DNA of 64,000 bases from Nonomuraea thailandensis (GCF_024172165.1 NZ_JAMZEB010000002.1:8840501-8904500); one strand, 5' to 3'; shown: positions 9,093 through 18,740, numbered from the stretch's first letter. Notes: generated by a model not told the origin, from the letters alone. Translations and numbers: made by a program.

Positions 9093-9393
9093 GGGTGGGG
9101 GGCTCCCGAAGGTGAATTGCGGAATTCACGCCATTATGTGGGGATCATCCGAGTGGCGGAGGCGGAATTCGCGGACCCATGCTTGTTTCGCAGGTGACAT
9201 GATGTCAAGCGGAAATAATCAATGCCTATTGTTTCTACCGAGTTGACGGATACTGATTTATCCGTTTAGTCGCCTCTTCAATAACTCCTGTCACATCCAC
9301 CCCCCGGCCATGCCATTGACGTCAACCGGCGCTCCCCGCACCGCTCCTGGCGCTACCTTTGGCGCCCGAAGCCGACCGAGGAGAGACGGCACC
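9093..9393. promoter_or_regulatory. Divergent promoter region between pilus and type VII loci
   Basis: About 300 bp without a convincing gene and clearly AT-richer than its surroundings, especially 9190-9290. It separates the leftward pilus operon from the rightward FHA-EccC/EccB operon. TTGACG at 9243-9248 could be a -35 box. It overlaps a perfect 6-bp inverted repeat, ACGGAT at 9246-9251 and ATCCGT at 9260-9265, separated by eight bases, which may be an operator. Near 9170 a GGCGGAATTC sequence resembles one at 3128-3137 in the short pilus-operon gap. No transcription start can be fixed by eye. Confidence 0.45.
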
Positions 9394-12300
9394 ATGCGGA
9401 TCATGCTCACCGTGATCGGCGGGCAGGGCGACCGTGACGTCGTGATCGACGGCGACGACGGCGCCACGGTGGCGAGGCTCAGCGAGGAGCTCAGCGACCA
9501 GGGCCCGCTGGCGGAGGTCGTCCGGCTGCCCAAGGCCAGGGCGCCGTACGGCATGGCGGCGACCGGCGACGGCCCCCGCGTGCCGCGCCCGCGCAGGCCC
9601 GAACGGTCCGACATGGGGCCGCCCGCGCTGTGGCGCGACGGCCGCCCGCTCGACCCGCTCGCCCCCGTCACCGCCGTGCTGCGCGACGGCGACAAGGTCA
9701 CGCTCGACGCGCACCTGGCCCGCGCCACCGTCGTCGAGGAGCCCGGCGGGGTCGCCGAGGTTCGGGTGGTGGGCGGTCCCGCCGCCGGGGCGGTGCACCG
9801 GCTCGGGCTGGGCGTGCACGTCATCGGCTCCGACCCCATGTGCGCGGTGACGGTCCGCGACCCGGCGCTGGCACCCGAGGCGGTGACCGTACGCGTGACG
9901 CCGGAGGCGATCACCGTGGAGCGCGCCTGGCGACCGCCCGCCGACGCGCCCAGGCTGAAGCTCAAGGGGCGCTGGGCCGAGGAGGTCGCCGAGCTCACGG
10001 CGCGTACGGCGGAGCGGGAGCGCGCCGAGCTCGCGGCCGGCTACGGCGAGGTGCCCGAGCTCGACGGGCAGCCGCTCACCGATCCGGTCGAGTGGCCCGA
10101 CCAGGCCGTGCTGACCTGCGGGTCCTCGGTGTTCGTGCTGACCTCGATCGAGCCGAGGGACGCCCACCTGGCGCCGCGCGGGGAGGGCGGGGTCGCCTAC
10201 AACCGCCCGCCCAGGCTGCGGCGGCCCGAGCCGCGGCGCGCGTTCGTCCGGCCGAAGGAGCCGACCAGGAACGAGGGGCTGCGCCTGCAGTTACTGGCCG
10301 CCCTGCTGCCCGCCGTGCTCGGCCTCACCCTGGCGATCGCCCTCAAGCAGCCGTTCTACCTGCTCGTCGCCCTCATGACGCCGGTCATCATGATCGGCCA
10401 GTGGTGGAGCGACCGCCGCCACGGCAAGAAGCAGCACAAGAAGGCGCTCAAGGAGCACCAGGAGAAGCTGCGCGCCTACGACGAGGACGTGGAGCGCGCC
10501 CGCGTCGCCGACGAGGCGGCGCGCAGGGACGACGCGCCCGACCCCGCCCGGGTGCTGCTGACCGCCACCGGGCCGCGCAGGAGGCTGTGGGAGCGCCGGA
10601 TCCACGACGCCGACTCGCTGCGGCTGCGGGTCGGGCTGGCCGACCTGCCCGCCGGCCTGGAGCTGTCGGAGGAGCAGGGCGGGCGCATCGAACCGCCGAT
10701 CTGCCGCTCCGTGCCGGTCGCGCTGCCCATGCGGCGGCTGGGGGTGGCGGGCGTGACGGGGCACCGTACGGCCGCGGCCGGCCTGACGAGCTGGCTGGTC
10801 GCGCAGGCCGCCACCCTGCACAGCCCGCGCGACCTGGCCATCGTGATCGTCTCCGCGCACCCCGACGCCGAACGGCAGTGGGGCTGGATGCGCTGGCTGC
10901 CGCACTGCGCGCCGCGCGCCGGGGAGGAGTGCGTGGCGCTGGTGGGCGCCGACCCCGACTCCGCCGCCCGCCGGGTCGCGGAGCTGGCCGCCCTCATCGA
11001 CGAGCGCCAGAACACCGCCATCCCCGAGCTCGGCAAGGTCCCCACCGGCTGGGACGACCTCGGCGGGCCGGAGAAGCCCTCGTTCTCCTCCTACGACGTG
11101 CGGCCCTACGACGTGCTGGTGATCCTCGACGGCGCCCAGGTGCTGCGCGGCCTGCCGAACATGCCGCAGGTGCTGCGCCAGGGGCCGCGCTGCGGCGTGT
11201 TCACGCTGGCCGTCGACGAGGACCAGCGGCTGCTGCCCGAGGAGTGCCAGACCGTGGCCGAGTGCGGCGCCGACGGCCTCGTACGCCTGCGCGGGGGCGG
11301 CCTCGACGTCATCGGCCCCCTGCTGGGCGACCTCGTCTCCCCCGCCTGGTGCGACCGCCTGGCCAGGGCGCTGGCCCCGATCCGCGACGTGAGCAGGGAC
11401 GATCCGGGCGGAAACCTCCCCGACGCGGCCCGCCTGCTCGACCTGATGGGCCTGACCGTGCCGTCCGGGGCGGAGCTGGCCGCGCGGTGGGGCGAGCGAG
11501 GCAGCACCGAGGCGCTGATCGGGGTGGGGCCCGACGGGCCGTTCACGGTGGACCTGCGGCTCGACGGCCCGCACGGGCTGATCGCCGGCACCACCGGCGC
11601 CGGCAAGTCGGAGCTGCTGCAGACGATGATCTGCTCGCTCGCCGTGGCCAACCGGCCCGACCAGCTCACGTTCGTGCTGATCGACTACAAGGGCGGGGCG
11701 GCCTTCAAGGAGTGCGTACGGCTGCCGCACACCGTGGGCATGGTCAGCGACCTCGACGGCCACCTGACGCAGCGGGCCCTCGACTCGCTGGCGGCCGAGA
11801 TCCGGCGGCGGGAGCGGCTGCTGGCGGCCGCCGGGGCCAAGGACATCGAGGACTACACCGGGCCGGGGATGCCGCGGCTGGTGCTGATCATCGACGAGTT
11901 CGCGGCGCTGGTGGCCGAGCTGCCCGACTTCGTGGCGGGGCTCGTGGACATCGCGCGGCGAGGGCGGTCGCTGGGGATCCACCTGATCCTGGCCACGCAG
12001 CGGCCCGCCGGGGTGGTGACGGCCGACATCCAGGCGAACACGTCGTTGCGGATCGCGTTGCGGGTGACCGAGCCCGCCGAGTCGGCCGACGTCATCGATC
12101 TGCCGGATGCGGCGCACATCTCCAAGTCCACGCCCGGACGGTGCTACGTGCGGTCGGGGGTGGGGGCGGCCGTGGCCGTGCAGACGGCCAGGGTCGGCGG
12201 CCGCAGCCCGGCCCCTTCCGCGCCGGGCGGGCATGGCGCGGGCGGGCCGATCGCGCCACGCGGCGGCGCCGGCTCGAACGGCAACGGCCCGCCGAGCAGC

Positions 12301-14262
12301 GGCCCCCCGGGAGGCGGCCTGACGGGCGGTGGCGAGTCGGGGGGCGGGAGTCTGCGGGTGCTCGACGTGGGGTGGCGGGCGCTGGGCAGGGCGCTGCCGC
12401 CGCCTCCGCGTCCTGACGAGGAGGGCTCCACGACCACGGACCTCACGCTCGTCGCCGACGCCCTCATCGAGGCCGCCAGGCTGGCCGGCGTGCCCGCCCA
12501 GCCGAGCCCGTGGCTGGACCCCCTGCCCACTCACCTCGTTCTCGACCTCCCCTGCGAGGCTCCAGAGGAGGCTCCGGAGGCGGGCGGCGAGGTGGAGGCG
12601 CTGCCGTTCGGGATCACCGACCGGCCCTGGGCGCAGGACCGGAGCCCGCTGGCGCTCGACGTGGCCCACGGCGGTCACCTGCTCATCGCCGGCGCGGCCC
12701 GCAGCGGGAGATCGACGGCCCTGCGCACCATCGCGGGCTCGATCGCCGCGCACGCCTCCCCCGAGGACGTGCACCTGCACGCGGTGGACTGCGGCTCGGG
12801 CGCGCTGCTGCCGCTGGTGGCCATGCCGCACTGCGGCGCGGTGGTGACCCGCGACCAGCTCGACCGGGTGGAGCGGCTGCTCACCCGGCTGCGCGAGGAG
12901 GTCGGCCGGCGGCAGCAGCTCCTGGCCGAGGCCGGGCACGCGTCGCTGGCCGAGTACCGGCAGGCGGGGCATCGGGTGCCGTGGCTGGTGTTCATGCTGG
13001 ACCGCTGGGAGGGCTTCGTCGCGGCGTTCGAGAACTACGACTACGGGCGGCTGATCGAGGCGGTGCTGCAGCTCCTGCGGGAAGGGCCCGCGGTGGGGCT
13101 CAGGGCCGTCGTCAGCAGTGACCGGTCCGGGTTGCTCGGGCAGGTCTCGACGGTCTTCGACGACCGGTTGCTGCTGCGGCTGTCCGACAGCGCGGACTAC
13201 GGTCTGGCGGGGTTCCCGCTCAAGGGGCTGCCCGCCACCATGCCGCCCGGGCGGGCGCTGTCCATGGGCGAGCACGGGATCGTGGAGCACCACATCGCGC
13301 TGCTGGCCGCCGACCCGGCGGGCCCGGCGCAGGTGGCGGCACTGCAGTCCCTGGCCCGCGCGTCGGGATTCGGCGACACCGCCTTCGGGGCGGAGAGCGC
13401 CGCCGACCGTACGTCCGGAGCCCTTGGGGTGAAGAGCGCCGGCGACCGCACGTCCGGAGCCCTTGGGGCGGAGGGCGGCGCCGGCCACGCCTCGGAGGGC
13501 AGCGCGGCCAAGCGGCCCGGTCGCTCGCATGCCCTCGGAGCGAGCAGGGGGTCCTGGCGCTGGGGCGGGGCGCCGCCGTTGCGGGTGGACGCGCTCCCGA
13601 TGCGGATCACCGCCGCCCAGACGCTGGACCTCGATCCGGAGTTCGCGCCGCCGTCGCCGCTGTGGGCGCTGGTCGGCGCGGGCGGGGACGCGCTCGCGCC
13701 GCTCGGCATCGATCTGCAGGCCCAGGGCCCGGGCGCGGTGATCGCCGGGCCGTCCCGCTCGGGCCGCTCGTCGACGCTGATGACGGCCGCCCGCTCGCTG
13801 ATCGCCCGGGGCACGCCGGTCGTGGCCGTCGCGCCCAGGCGCAGCCCGCTGCGCGAGCTGGAGGGCGCGCTGGCCGTGCTGAACGGTGACGCCACGAACC
13901 TGCTGGAGCTGGTGGCCGAGCACGACCACTACGTGGTGCTGGTCGACGACGCCGAGCTGGTGAACCCGGACAGCCCGCTGGGCACGGCGCTGGAGGAGGT
14001 GATCCGGACGGGCCGCGACGGTGACCACGGGTTGCTGATCGCGGGCGCGACGGGCGATCTGGCCGTGGCCTACCGCGGATTCGTGGCGGAGGCCCGCAAG
14101 TCCCGTACCGGGGTGCTGCTCGCCGTGCAGGGGCAGACCGACGGCGACCTGTTCTCGATCCGCCTGCCGCGTGGAGCGGGCGGCGGGCCGTCAGGGCGCG
14201 GCCTGCTCGTGACGACCGGCACCATCACCCAGGTTCAGGCGGCCCTGCCGGACAACGGCTGA
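9394..14262 (+). CDS. FHA-domain EssC/EccC-like type VII secretion ATPase
   Basis: 1622 residues. A ubiquitin-like start (MRIMLTVIGGQGDRDVVI) is followed by an FHA-like region, two membrane helices near residues 297-340 and three FtsK/SpoIIIE modules. Module 1 has an intact Walker A, GTTGAGKS (Lys738), and Walker B LVLIIDEF. Modules 2 and 3 read GAARSGRS (Arg1106) and GPSRSGRS (Arg1458), so the Walker Lys is replaced by Arg. A Gly/Pro-rich linker joins modules 1 and 2; a second low-complexity linker with twice-repeated RTSGALG lies before module 3. The ATG at 9394 follows GAGGAGAG. It is the motor of a type VII system, with a layout closer to Firmicutes EssC than to the second EccC at 26933. 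Confidence 0.9.
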   Translation: MRIMLTVIGGQGDRDVVIDGDDGATVARLSEELSDQGPLAEVVRLPKARAPYGMAATGDGPRVPRPRRPERSDMGPPALWRDGRPLDPLAPVTAVLRDGDKVTLDAHLARATVVEEPGGVAEVRVVGGPAAGAVHRLGLGVHVIGSDPMCAVTVRDPALAPEAVTVRVTPEAITVERAWRPPADAPRLKLKGRWAEEVAELTARTAERERAELAAGYGEVPELDGQPLTDPVEWPDQAVLTCGSSVFVLTSIEPRDAHLAPRGEGGVAYNRPPRLRRPEPRRAFVRPKEPTRNEGLRLQLLAALLPAVLGLTLAIALKQPFYLLVALMTPVIMIGQWWSDRRHGKKQHKKALKEHQEKLRAYDEDVERARVADEAARRDDAPDPARVLLTATGPRRRLWERRIHDADSLRLRVGLADLPAGLELSEEQGGRIEPPICRSVPVALPMRRLGVAGVTGHRTAAAGLTSWLVAQAATLHSPRDLAIVIVSAHPDAERQWGWMRWLPHCAPRAGEECVALVGADPDSAARRVAELAALIDERQNTAIPELGKVPTGWDDLGGPEKPSFSSYDVRPYDVLVILDGAQVLRGLPNMPQVLRQGPRCGVFTLAVDEDQRLLPEECQTVAECGADGLVRLRGGGLDVIGPLLGDLVSPAWCDRLARALAPIRDVSRDDPGGNLPDAARLLDLMGLTVPSGAELAARWGERGSTEALIGVGPDGPFTVDLRLDGPHGLIAGTTGAGKSELLQTMICSLAVANRPDQLTFVLIDYKGGAAFKECVRLPHTVGMVSDLDGHLTQRALDSLAAEIRRRERLLAAAGAKDIEDYTGPGMPRLVLIIDEFAALVAELPDFVAGLVDIARRGRSLGIHLILATQRPAGVVTADIQANTSLRIALRVTEPAESADVIDLPDAAHISKSTPGRCYVRSGVGAAVAVQTARVGGRSPAPSAPGGHGAGGPIAPRGGAGSNGNGPPSSGPPGGGLTGGGESGGGSLRVLDVGWRALGRALPPPPRPDEEGSTTTDLTLVADALIEAARLAGVPAQPSPWLDPLPTHLVLDLPCEAPEEAPEAGGEVEALPFGITDRPWAQDRSPLALDVAHGGHLLIAGAARSGRSTALRTIAGSIAAHASPEDVHLHAVDCGSGALLPLVAMPHCGAVVTRDQLDRVERLLTRLREEVGRRQQLLAEAGHASLAEYRQAGHRVPWLVFMLDRWEGFVAAFENYDYGRLIEAVLQLLREGPAVGLRAVVSSDRSGLLGQVSTVFDDRLLLRLSDSADYGLAGFPLKGLPATMPPGRALSMGEHGIVEHHIALLAADPAGPAQVAALQSLARASGFGDTAFGAESAADRTSGALGVKSAGDRTSGALGAEGGAGHASEGSAAKRPGRSHALGASRGSWRWGGAPPLRVDALPMRITAAQTLDLDPEFAPPSPLWALVGAGGDALAPLGIDLQAQGPGAVIAGPSRSGRSSTLMTAARSLIARGTPVVAVAPRRSPLRELEGALAVLNGDATNLLELVAEHDHYVVLVDDAELVNPDSPLGTALEEVIRTGRDGDHGLLIAGATGDLAVAYRGFVAEARKSRTGVLLAVQGQTDGDLFSIRLPRGAGGGPSGRGLLVTTGTITQVQAALPDNG

Positions 14263-14334
14263 CATTAAGGCGGATGACCGAAACTCCCCTATGTGCGCGT
14301 TCTATGCTGATGCCGGCGACACGTGGGGAGAGAG

Positions 14335-15744
14335 ATGCAGACCCGGAAGGACCTCTACCAGGCGCACAAGCTGATGCAGCAGCGCCTGGGGATGGCGCTG
14401 CTGCAGGCGGAGCCGGACGTGCCCGAGTCCCCGATGCGACGGCACAACGTGGCCATGTTCTGCGGCATCATCGTCGCGCTGCTGGTCACGGCGGCGTTCG
14501 GGATCTGGGGGCTGATCAAGCCCGGCGCGGCGACGAACCTGGAGGCGGCAGGGCAGCTCCTCGTGGAGGAGGAGACCGGCGCCAAGTACGTCTACAGCCA
14601 GGAACAGAAGCGCCTGCTGCCGGTCGCCAACTACGTCTCCGCGCTGCTGCTGCTCGACTCCACCAACTTCGAGGTCAGGAACGTCACCGCGGCCTCGCTC
14701 GCCAAGTACCCGCGCGGGCCGCTCGTGGGCATCGCCGGCGCCCCTGACTCCCTGCCGCCCAGGGAGAAGCTGATCAAGGGCCCGTGGTCGGTCTGCGTGA
14801 CCGAGGCGCCCGACGCGACCGGCACGGCGGTCCCGTACGTGACACTCGTGGGCGGCGACGCGGTCGGCGGCACGCCGATCGGCACCGGCGCGCTGGTCGT
14901 CACGAACGGCCAGGAGAACTGGGTGGTCTGGAACGACCAGCGGATGAAGACCGGCGACGCCGGCGTGCGGGTGCTCAACGCGCGCCCGAAGCGGGTGCCC
15001 TCCACCTGGATCAACGCCGTTCCGGTCGGCCCCGACTTCAAGGCGCCCGGGATCCCCGGCATCGGCAAGAAGACGCGCGGCCCCGACGGCCGCACCGCCG
15101 CCATCGGGCGCGTCTACACCGTGAAGGGCGTCGGCGGCGCGCCCGACCGCTGGTACGTGCTGCTCGCCGACGGCCTGGCCACCGTCAACGTCACGCAGGC
15201 CACGCTGCTGCTGGAGGAGCCCGGGCTCAAGCGGGCGTACGGCGGGAAGGCGGCCATGCCCCTGGAGCTCGACGCGGCCACGGCCAACTCCGCGAGCAGC
15301 GGCCGCACCCTCACCGTGGGCGGCATGCCCACCAGCCTGCCCCGGCCGGTCGCCGCCTCGTCGTCGCCGCTGTGCTCGGTGTACGCCGACACGCAGAACG
15401 GCTCGGCCAAGGCGAGGGTGACGGTCGGCGGCACCCTGGTCATCCCGGCGCCCAGCGTGCGGGGCGACCAGGAGCACTTCGACCAGGTGCTGATGCCGGC
15501 GGGCTCGGCGGTGCTGGGCGGGCTGCTGCCGGGCGACGGCCAGAAGGCGTCGGTCCAGACCTACTTCCTGATCAGCGACCAGGGCAGGCGGTACCAGCTT
15601 CAGTCGGGCGAGCAGATCAACAAGCTGGGGTACGGCGCGGAGGACGTGGCGCCGATCCCCGGCAACCTCGTCCACCTGCTGCCGGAGGGGCCGGCGCTGG
15701 ACCCGCAGGTCGCGCGTTCGCCGCTGCAGGTCACCGCCCAGTGA
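14335..15744 (+). CDS. eccB: Type VII secretion protein EccB
   Basis: 469 residues. The N-terminus MQTRKDLYQAHKLMQQRL matches the EccB signature (Q.+.D.....+...+R...AL), followed by one membrane helix near residues 42-62 and a large extracytoplasmic domain with WSVC, the Cys-pairing region and ITDQG-like strands (FLISDQGRRYQL) near the C-terminus. EccB is a core subunit of the ESX membrane complex. The ATG at 14335 sits behind GTGGGGAG. It lies 72 bp after the FHA-EccC gene and is presumably co-transcribed. Confidence 0.94.
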   Translation: MQTRKDLYQAHKLMQQRLGMALLQAEPDVPESPMRRHNVAMFCGIIVALLVTAAFGIWGLIKPGAATNLEAAGQLLVEEETGAKYVYSQEQKRLLPVANYVSALLLLDSTNFEVRNVTAASLAKYPRGPLVGIAGAPDSLPPREKLIKGPWSVCVTEAPDATGTAVPYVTLVGGDAVGGTPIGTGALVVTNGQENWVVWNDQRMKTGDAGVRVLNARPKRVPSTWINAVPVGPDFKAPGIPGIGKKTRGPDGRTAAIGRVYTVKGVGGAPDRWYVLLADGLATVNVTQATLLLEEPGLKRAYGGKAAMPLELDAATANSASSGRTLTVGGMPTSLPRPVAASSSPLCSVYADTQNGSAKARVTVGGTLVIPAPSVRGDQEHFDQVLMPAGSAVLGGLLPGDGQKASVQTYFLISDQGRRYQLQSGEQINKLGYGAEDVAPIPGNLVHLLPEGPALDPQVARSPLQVTAQ

Positions 15745-15745
15745 C

Positions 15746-15810
15746 CGCCCAGAGACCGCCCAGGGGTCGCCCAGAGACCGTACAGGGGTCGCCCGGAGAC
15801 CGTGCAGGGG
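15746..15810. repeat. Three tandem 22-bp direct repeats between convergent genes
   Basis: Three near-identical units at 15746-15767, 15768-15789 and 15790-15810, each of the form CGCCC-RGAGACCG-(3 nt)-CAGGGG-T, directly after the eccB stop and before the stop of the leftward gene ending at 15841. Units differ at only a few bases. The region contains no gene. It could be a simple tandem expansion or influence transcription termination; no classical terminator hairpin is obvious here. Confidence 0.8.
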
Positions 15811-15840
15811 CCGGGCGGCCCCACCGGGTGACGGCCAGGT

Positions 15841-16620
15841 CTAGATGAAGGCGCTCATGCCGCCCGTGCCGGTGGTGGGCATGCTCGGCAGGCCGCCGTT
15901 CTTGGGCTGCAGGGTGCCCACGCCGGTGGCGTCGTTGCCGACGTACTCCAGGGCGGCCGGCGCGAAGTCCGGGCGGGGGCGGCTCTGCTCGATGAACTGG
16001 CCCAGCGACATGCACATGAAGTTGATGGCGCCCACGAGGACGGTGAGCATCGCCACGGACTTCAGCTGCTTGCCCATCAGGCCCCTCACCACCATGCCCA
16101 CGCGGGTCAGCGCCACGAAGATCGCGAGAGCCATCGCCGCCTGGACCCCGGGCCAGGGGGAGAAGACGGGCATGAGCTTCTTCCAGCCGCCGAGCAGCAG
16201 CATGAAGCTGGCCGCGATCGTCGACACCTCCGCGGCCCAGTGATAGGCGTTGGCGAGGCTTCCCACGCCCTGGCCGACGCCCTGGTGATACTGCCCCGCC
16301 TTGTCCAGCTGCTCGATCAGGATGTCCAGCGAGGCGATGAACGCGTCGCAGGCGGGCCCCTTCCACCACTCCTGTTCGAGGCACTCGTCGCGCAGGGCGC
16401 GGACCGCCTCCTTGACGAGCGCGATGTTCATGTCGCCGTCGCCCTCGGGATTGCTCCACCGCTCGGCGGCCAGCGCCATGCTGTGCGGGTTGGACACCAT
16501 CGTGCCGATCATGAGCGCGATGTTCCTGGCCATCGGGTACTCGTACAACATCGCGGCCGCGGCGGTCGCCGTCGTGGCCGCGTAGATGAACTGCCCGCGA
16601 TCGCTACCTGTGCCGAACAT
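15841..16620 (-). CDS. WXG100-like membrane protein of the type VII locus
   Basis: 259 residues. The first half is mostly helical with EWWKGPACDAF, a WXG-type turn, near residues 88-98. The second half has three strongly hydrophobic segments (IAASFMLLLGGW, AAMALAIFVALTRVGMVV, VAMLTVLVGAINFMCMSL). The Gly/Met/Pro-rich tail ends GGMSAFI. It starts 15 bp after the proline-rich gene on the same strand, so the two are probably co-expressed. It resembles WXG/LXG-type proteins with a membrane domain, but no toxin or enzyme motif is visible. The function is unknown. Confidence 0.7.
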   Translation of the reverse strand: MFGTGSDRGQFIYAATTATAAAAMLYEYPMARNIALMIGTMVSNPHSMALAAERWSNPEGDGDMNIALVKEAVRALRDECLEQEWWKGPACDAFIASLDILIEQLDKAGQYHQGVGQGVGSLANAYHWAAEVSTIAASFMLLLGGWKKLMPVFSPWPGVQAAMALAIFVALTRVGMVVRGLMGKQLKSVAMLTVLVGAINFMCMSLGQFIEQSRPRPDFAPAALEYVGNDATGVGTLQPKNGGLPSMPTTGTGGMSAFI

Positions 16621-16634
16621 GTGATTCCTGTCTC

Positions 16635-17693
16635 TCAGACCTCGCCGATCACGGGCGGGGCGATGTCGATGTCGTCCACCCAGTCCGCCTCGTCGCCGCG
16701 CACGTAGTCGGGCTTGTCACGCTCGTTGTTCTGGTCGCCGCCGGCGCCGCCCATGGGAGGCATGAAGGGCATGCCCGCCATGCCCATGCCGTTCATGCCG
16801 CGAGCCGAGGCGGGGCCGGCCGCGGCGGGCTGCTGCACGGTGCCGGGCGAGACGCCCGTGGGACTGCCGGGGGAGAGTCCGGGACCGACCGTGGTGGTGT
16901 TGCCGGGGACGGAGGGGGTGGGGATCGTGCCCAGTTTCGAGGGGTCGAAATTGGCCAGGTCGGTCTTGGTGGGGTCGGTCGGCAGGGAGGTGTTCGGGAC
17001 GGTGGGGACGCTGGGGACGTTGTGGTTGAGCTGGTCCTCGATGGACGGGGTGGTGGGCAGCGTGGTGTTCGGGTCCGGCAGGTCGGTGTTCGGCAGGTTC
17101 GGGTCCGGTGCGTTGGGGTCCGGCAGGTTCGGGTTCGGCGCGTTCGGGTCCGGCAGGTCGGTGTCCGGCAGCTTGGAGTCCGGGAGCTTCGAGTCGGGCA
17201 GCTTCGAGTCGGGCAGCTTCGAGTCGGGCAGCTCGGAGCCGGGGAACTTGGAGGACGGCAGGTCGCCGGTCTTCGGCATGCCGGTGCCGAGCGAGGCCGG
17301 GTCGATGCCCGGGCCGGTGCCGGGCCCGGTGCCGGGGCCCGCGTAGGGGTCGGTCTTGATGATGCCGTCGTTGTCCTTGTCGGCCTTCTGGTAGTTCTCC
17401 TCGAGCTTGGCCAGCGCCGTCCGGTAGTCCGACAGGACGTCCCTGGCCGTCTTGAGCGTGTTGTGGGCGTTGTCCTTGAGCTGGTCGTGGGCGTGGTTGA
17501 GGCCCATGCCGATGACGCCGAAGGCGGGCGGCTCGACGCGGATGCCGCCGACGTTCTGGGCGATGGCGTTCATGTTGGGGGCCTGCTCGCCCAGGTCCTG
17601 GCCGGTCTGCTTGATGCGGCCGTCCTCGAACTGGATCGTGGCGCCCGCGAGCGAGCCGCCAGCGTACGGGGCGCCTCCGGTGTCGGTGGCCAT
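16635..17693 (-). CDS. Proline-rich type VII substrate-like protein with conserved C-terminal tail
   Basis: 352 residues. About 110 N-terminal residues are helical (NHAHDQLKDNAHNTLKTA, then a DKDNDG turn). A repeat region built on PDSKL/PDPNA pentapeptides follows, then TDLANFDPSKLGT, a Gly/Met patch (GMAGMPFMPPMGG), and the tail DYVRGDEADW...PPVIGEV. YVRGD fits the YxxxD/E type VII export motif. The ATG at 17693 was chosen for its spacing to GGGAGG; a GTG at 17699 is closer to it. Tail and patch recur in the products of 18741-20015 and 20508-21929. It is probably exported, and its role is unknown. Confidence 0.75.
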   Translation of the reverse strand: MATDTGGAPYAGGSLAGATIQFEDGRIKQTGQDLGEQAPNMNAIAQNVGGIRVEPPAFGVIGMGLNHAHDQLKDNAHNTLKTARDVLSDYRTALAKLEENYQKADKDNDGIIKTDPYAGPGTGPGTGPGIDPASLGTGMPKTGDLPSSKFPGSELPDSKLPDSKLPDSKLPDSKLPDTDLPDPNAPNPNLPDPNAPDPNLPNTDLPDPNTTLPTTPSIEDQLNHNVPSVPTVPNTSLPTDPTKTDLANFDPSKLGTIPTPSVPGNTTTVGPGLSPGSPTGVSPGTVQQPAAAGPASARGMNGMGMAGMPFMPPMGGAGGDQNNERDKPDYVRGDEADWVDDIDIAPPVIGEV

Positions 17694-17823
17694 GCACACC
17701 CTCCCAGCCCATAAATCGTGTTATGTCCGGACCTGGCTACGATATCGACAGAAATCAACTTCTTGCGTGAACAATCAGCCAATGATCTAGACGCCTGCAT
17801 GATCCGGATGGCAGCCTTTCCGC

Positions 17824-18738
17824 ATGCGGATCAAGACCCTGATAGCAGGCGCGTGCGGCCTGGCCGTACTGCCTCTCACCGGCGTGGGCACGGCGGATGC
17901 CGCAACGGCCGCCTCCCCGCTGCAACTGCCGTTCCCGTGTGGCGAGACCTGGGTGGGCGGCGGCGGGAGCTCCAAGCACACCTCGGGCTACGAGATCGAC
18001 TTCAACGGCAGAGCTGACGACGGCAACGCCGACCTCGGCAGGACGGTCGTGGCAGCGGGCGCCGGCACGGTGATCATGTCGGAGTACCGGCGGACGGACG
18101 GCTTCGGCAACGTCATCAAGATCCGGCACTCGGACGGCACCGTGACCCTGTACGCCCACCTGAACGCCCGCTCGGTCTCCAAGGGCGCCAGCGTCCGCCA
18201 GGGCCAGAAGATCGGCACGGTGGGCAAGTCGTCCGCCAAGTACAAGCTGATCGCCCACCTGCACTACGAGCAGCGCACGTCGTCCGGCAGCATCGTGCCC
18301 GCCAAGTTCAACGGCACCACCTACCGCTACCCGAACCAGACGCTGACCTCGCGCAACTGCGGCGCAGGCGGCACGCAGACGCAGACCGGCAACAGCGGCA
18401 ACAACGGCGGCGGCGGCAACCCGTACTCGGCCGCGCAGGTCTGCGGCTCCGGCTTCAAGCAGATCGACTCGCAGAACCTCGGCTCCGCGGGCAAGGTGGT
18501 GCTGCTCTACTCGGCCGCCACCGGCCAGAACTGCGTCACGACGCTGCGCAACAGCGGCTCGGGCAAGGCGGCCGTGCAGGCGTACCTTCAGGTCCAGGGC
18601 AAGGCCCGCAAGGCCGACTCCGGCAGCTACCAGTACTACGCGGGCCCGGTGAAGGACACCGCGCGCAAGACCTGCGTGAAGTGGGGCGGAGCCATCGGCT
18701 CCGCCAAGTACGACAGCCCGCTCGAGCACTGCGACTGA
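17824..18738 (+). CDS. Secreted M23-family peptidase with C-terminal Cys-containing domain
   Basis: 304 residues. It has a signal peptide ending near ADA (residue 26), then a LytM/M23 fold with zinc-ligand candidates His52 and Asp59 (KHTSGYEID) and the HxH motif His145/His147 (AHLHYE). M23 enzymes cut peptidoglycan cross-bridges. A Gly/Asn/Thr linker leads to residues 199-304, a domain beginning NPYSAAQVCGSGF that is clearly homologous to the C-terminus of the kinase-like protein at 32325-34688. Its location inside the ESX locus suggests that it opens the wall for the secretion machine. No clear ribosome-binding site precedes the ATG. Confidence 0.88.
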   Translation: MRIKTLIAGACGLAVLPLTGVGTADAATAASPLQLPFPCGETWVGGGGSSKHTSGYEIDFNGRADDGNADLGRTVVAAGAGTVIMSEYRRTDGFGNVIKIRHSDGTVTLYAHLNARSVSKGASVRQGQKIGTVGKSSAKYKLIAHLHYEQRTSSGSIVPAKFNGTTYRYPNQTLTSRNCGAGGTQTQTGNSGNNGGGGNPYSAAQVCGSGFKQIDSQNLGSAGKVVLLYSAATGQNCVTTLRNSGSGKAAVQAYLQVQGKARKADSGSYQYYAGPVKDTARKTCVKWGGAIGSAKYDSPLEHCD

Positions 18739-18740
18739 GC

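Noticed and set aside
10291..14028. 1245-codon open frame on the minus strand opposite the FHA-EccC gene
   Set aside because: Composition is Arg/Gln/His-rich without domains; the opposite strand encodes clear FtsK modules with Walker motifs.
15746..15810. Possible CRISPR array
   Set aside because: Units are directly abutting 22-mers with no spacers and no cas genes nearby.
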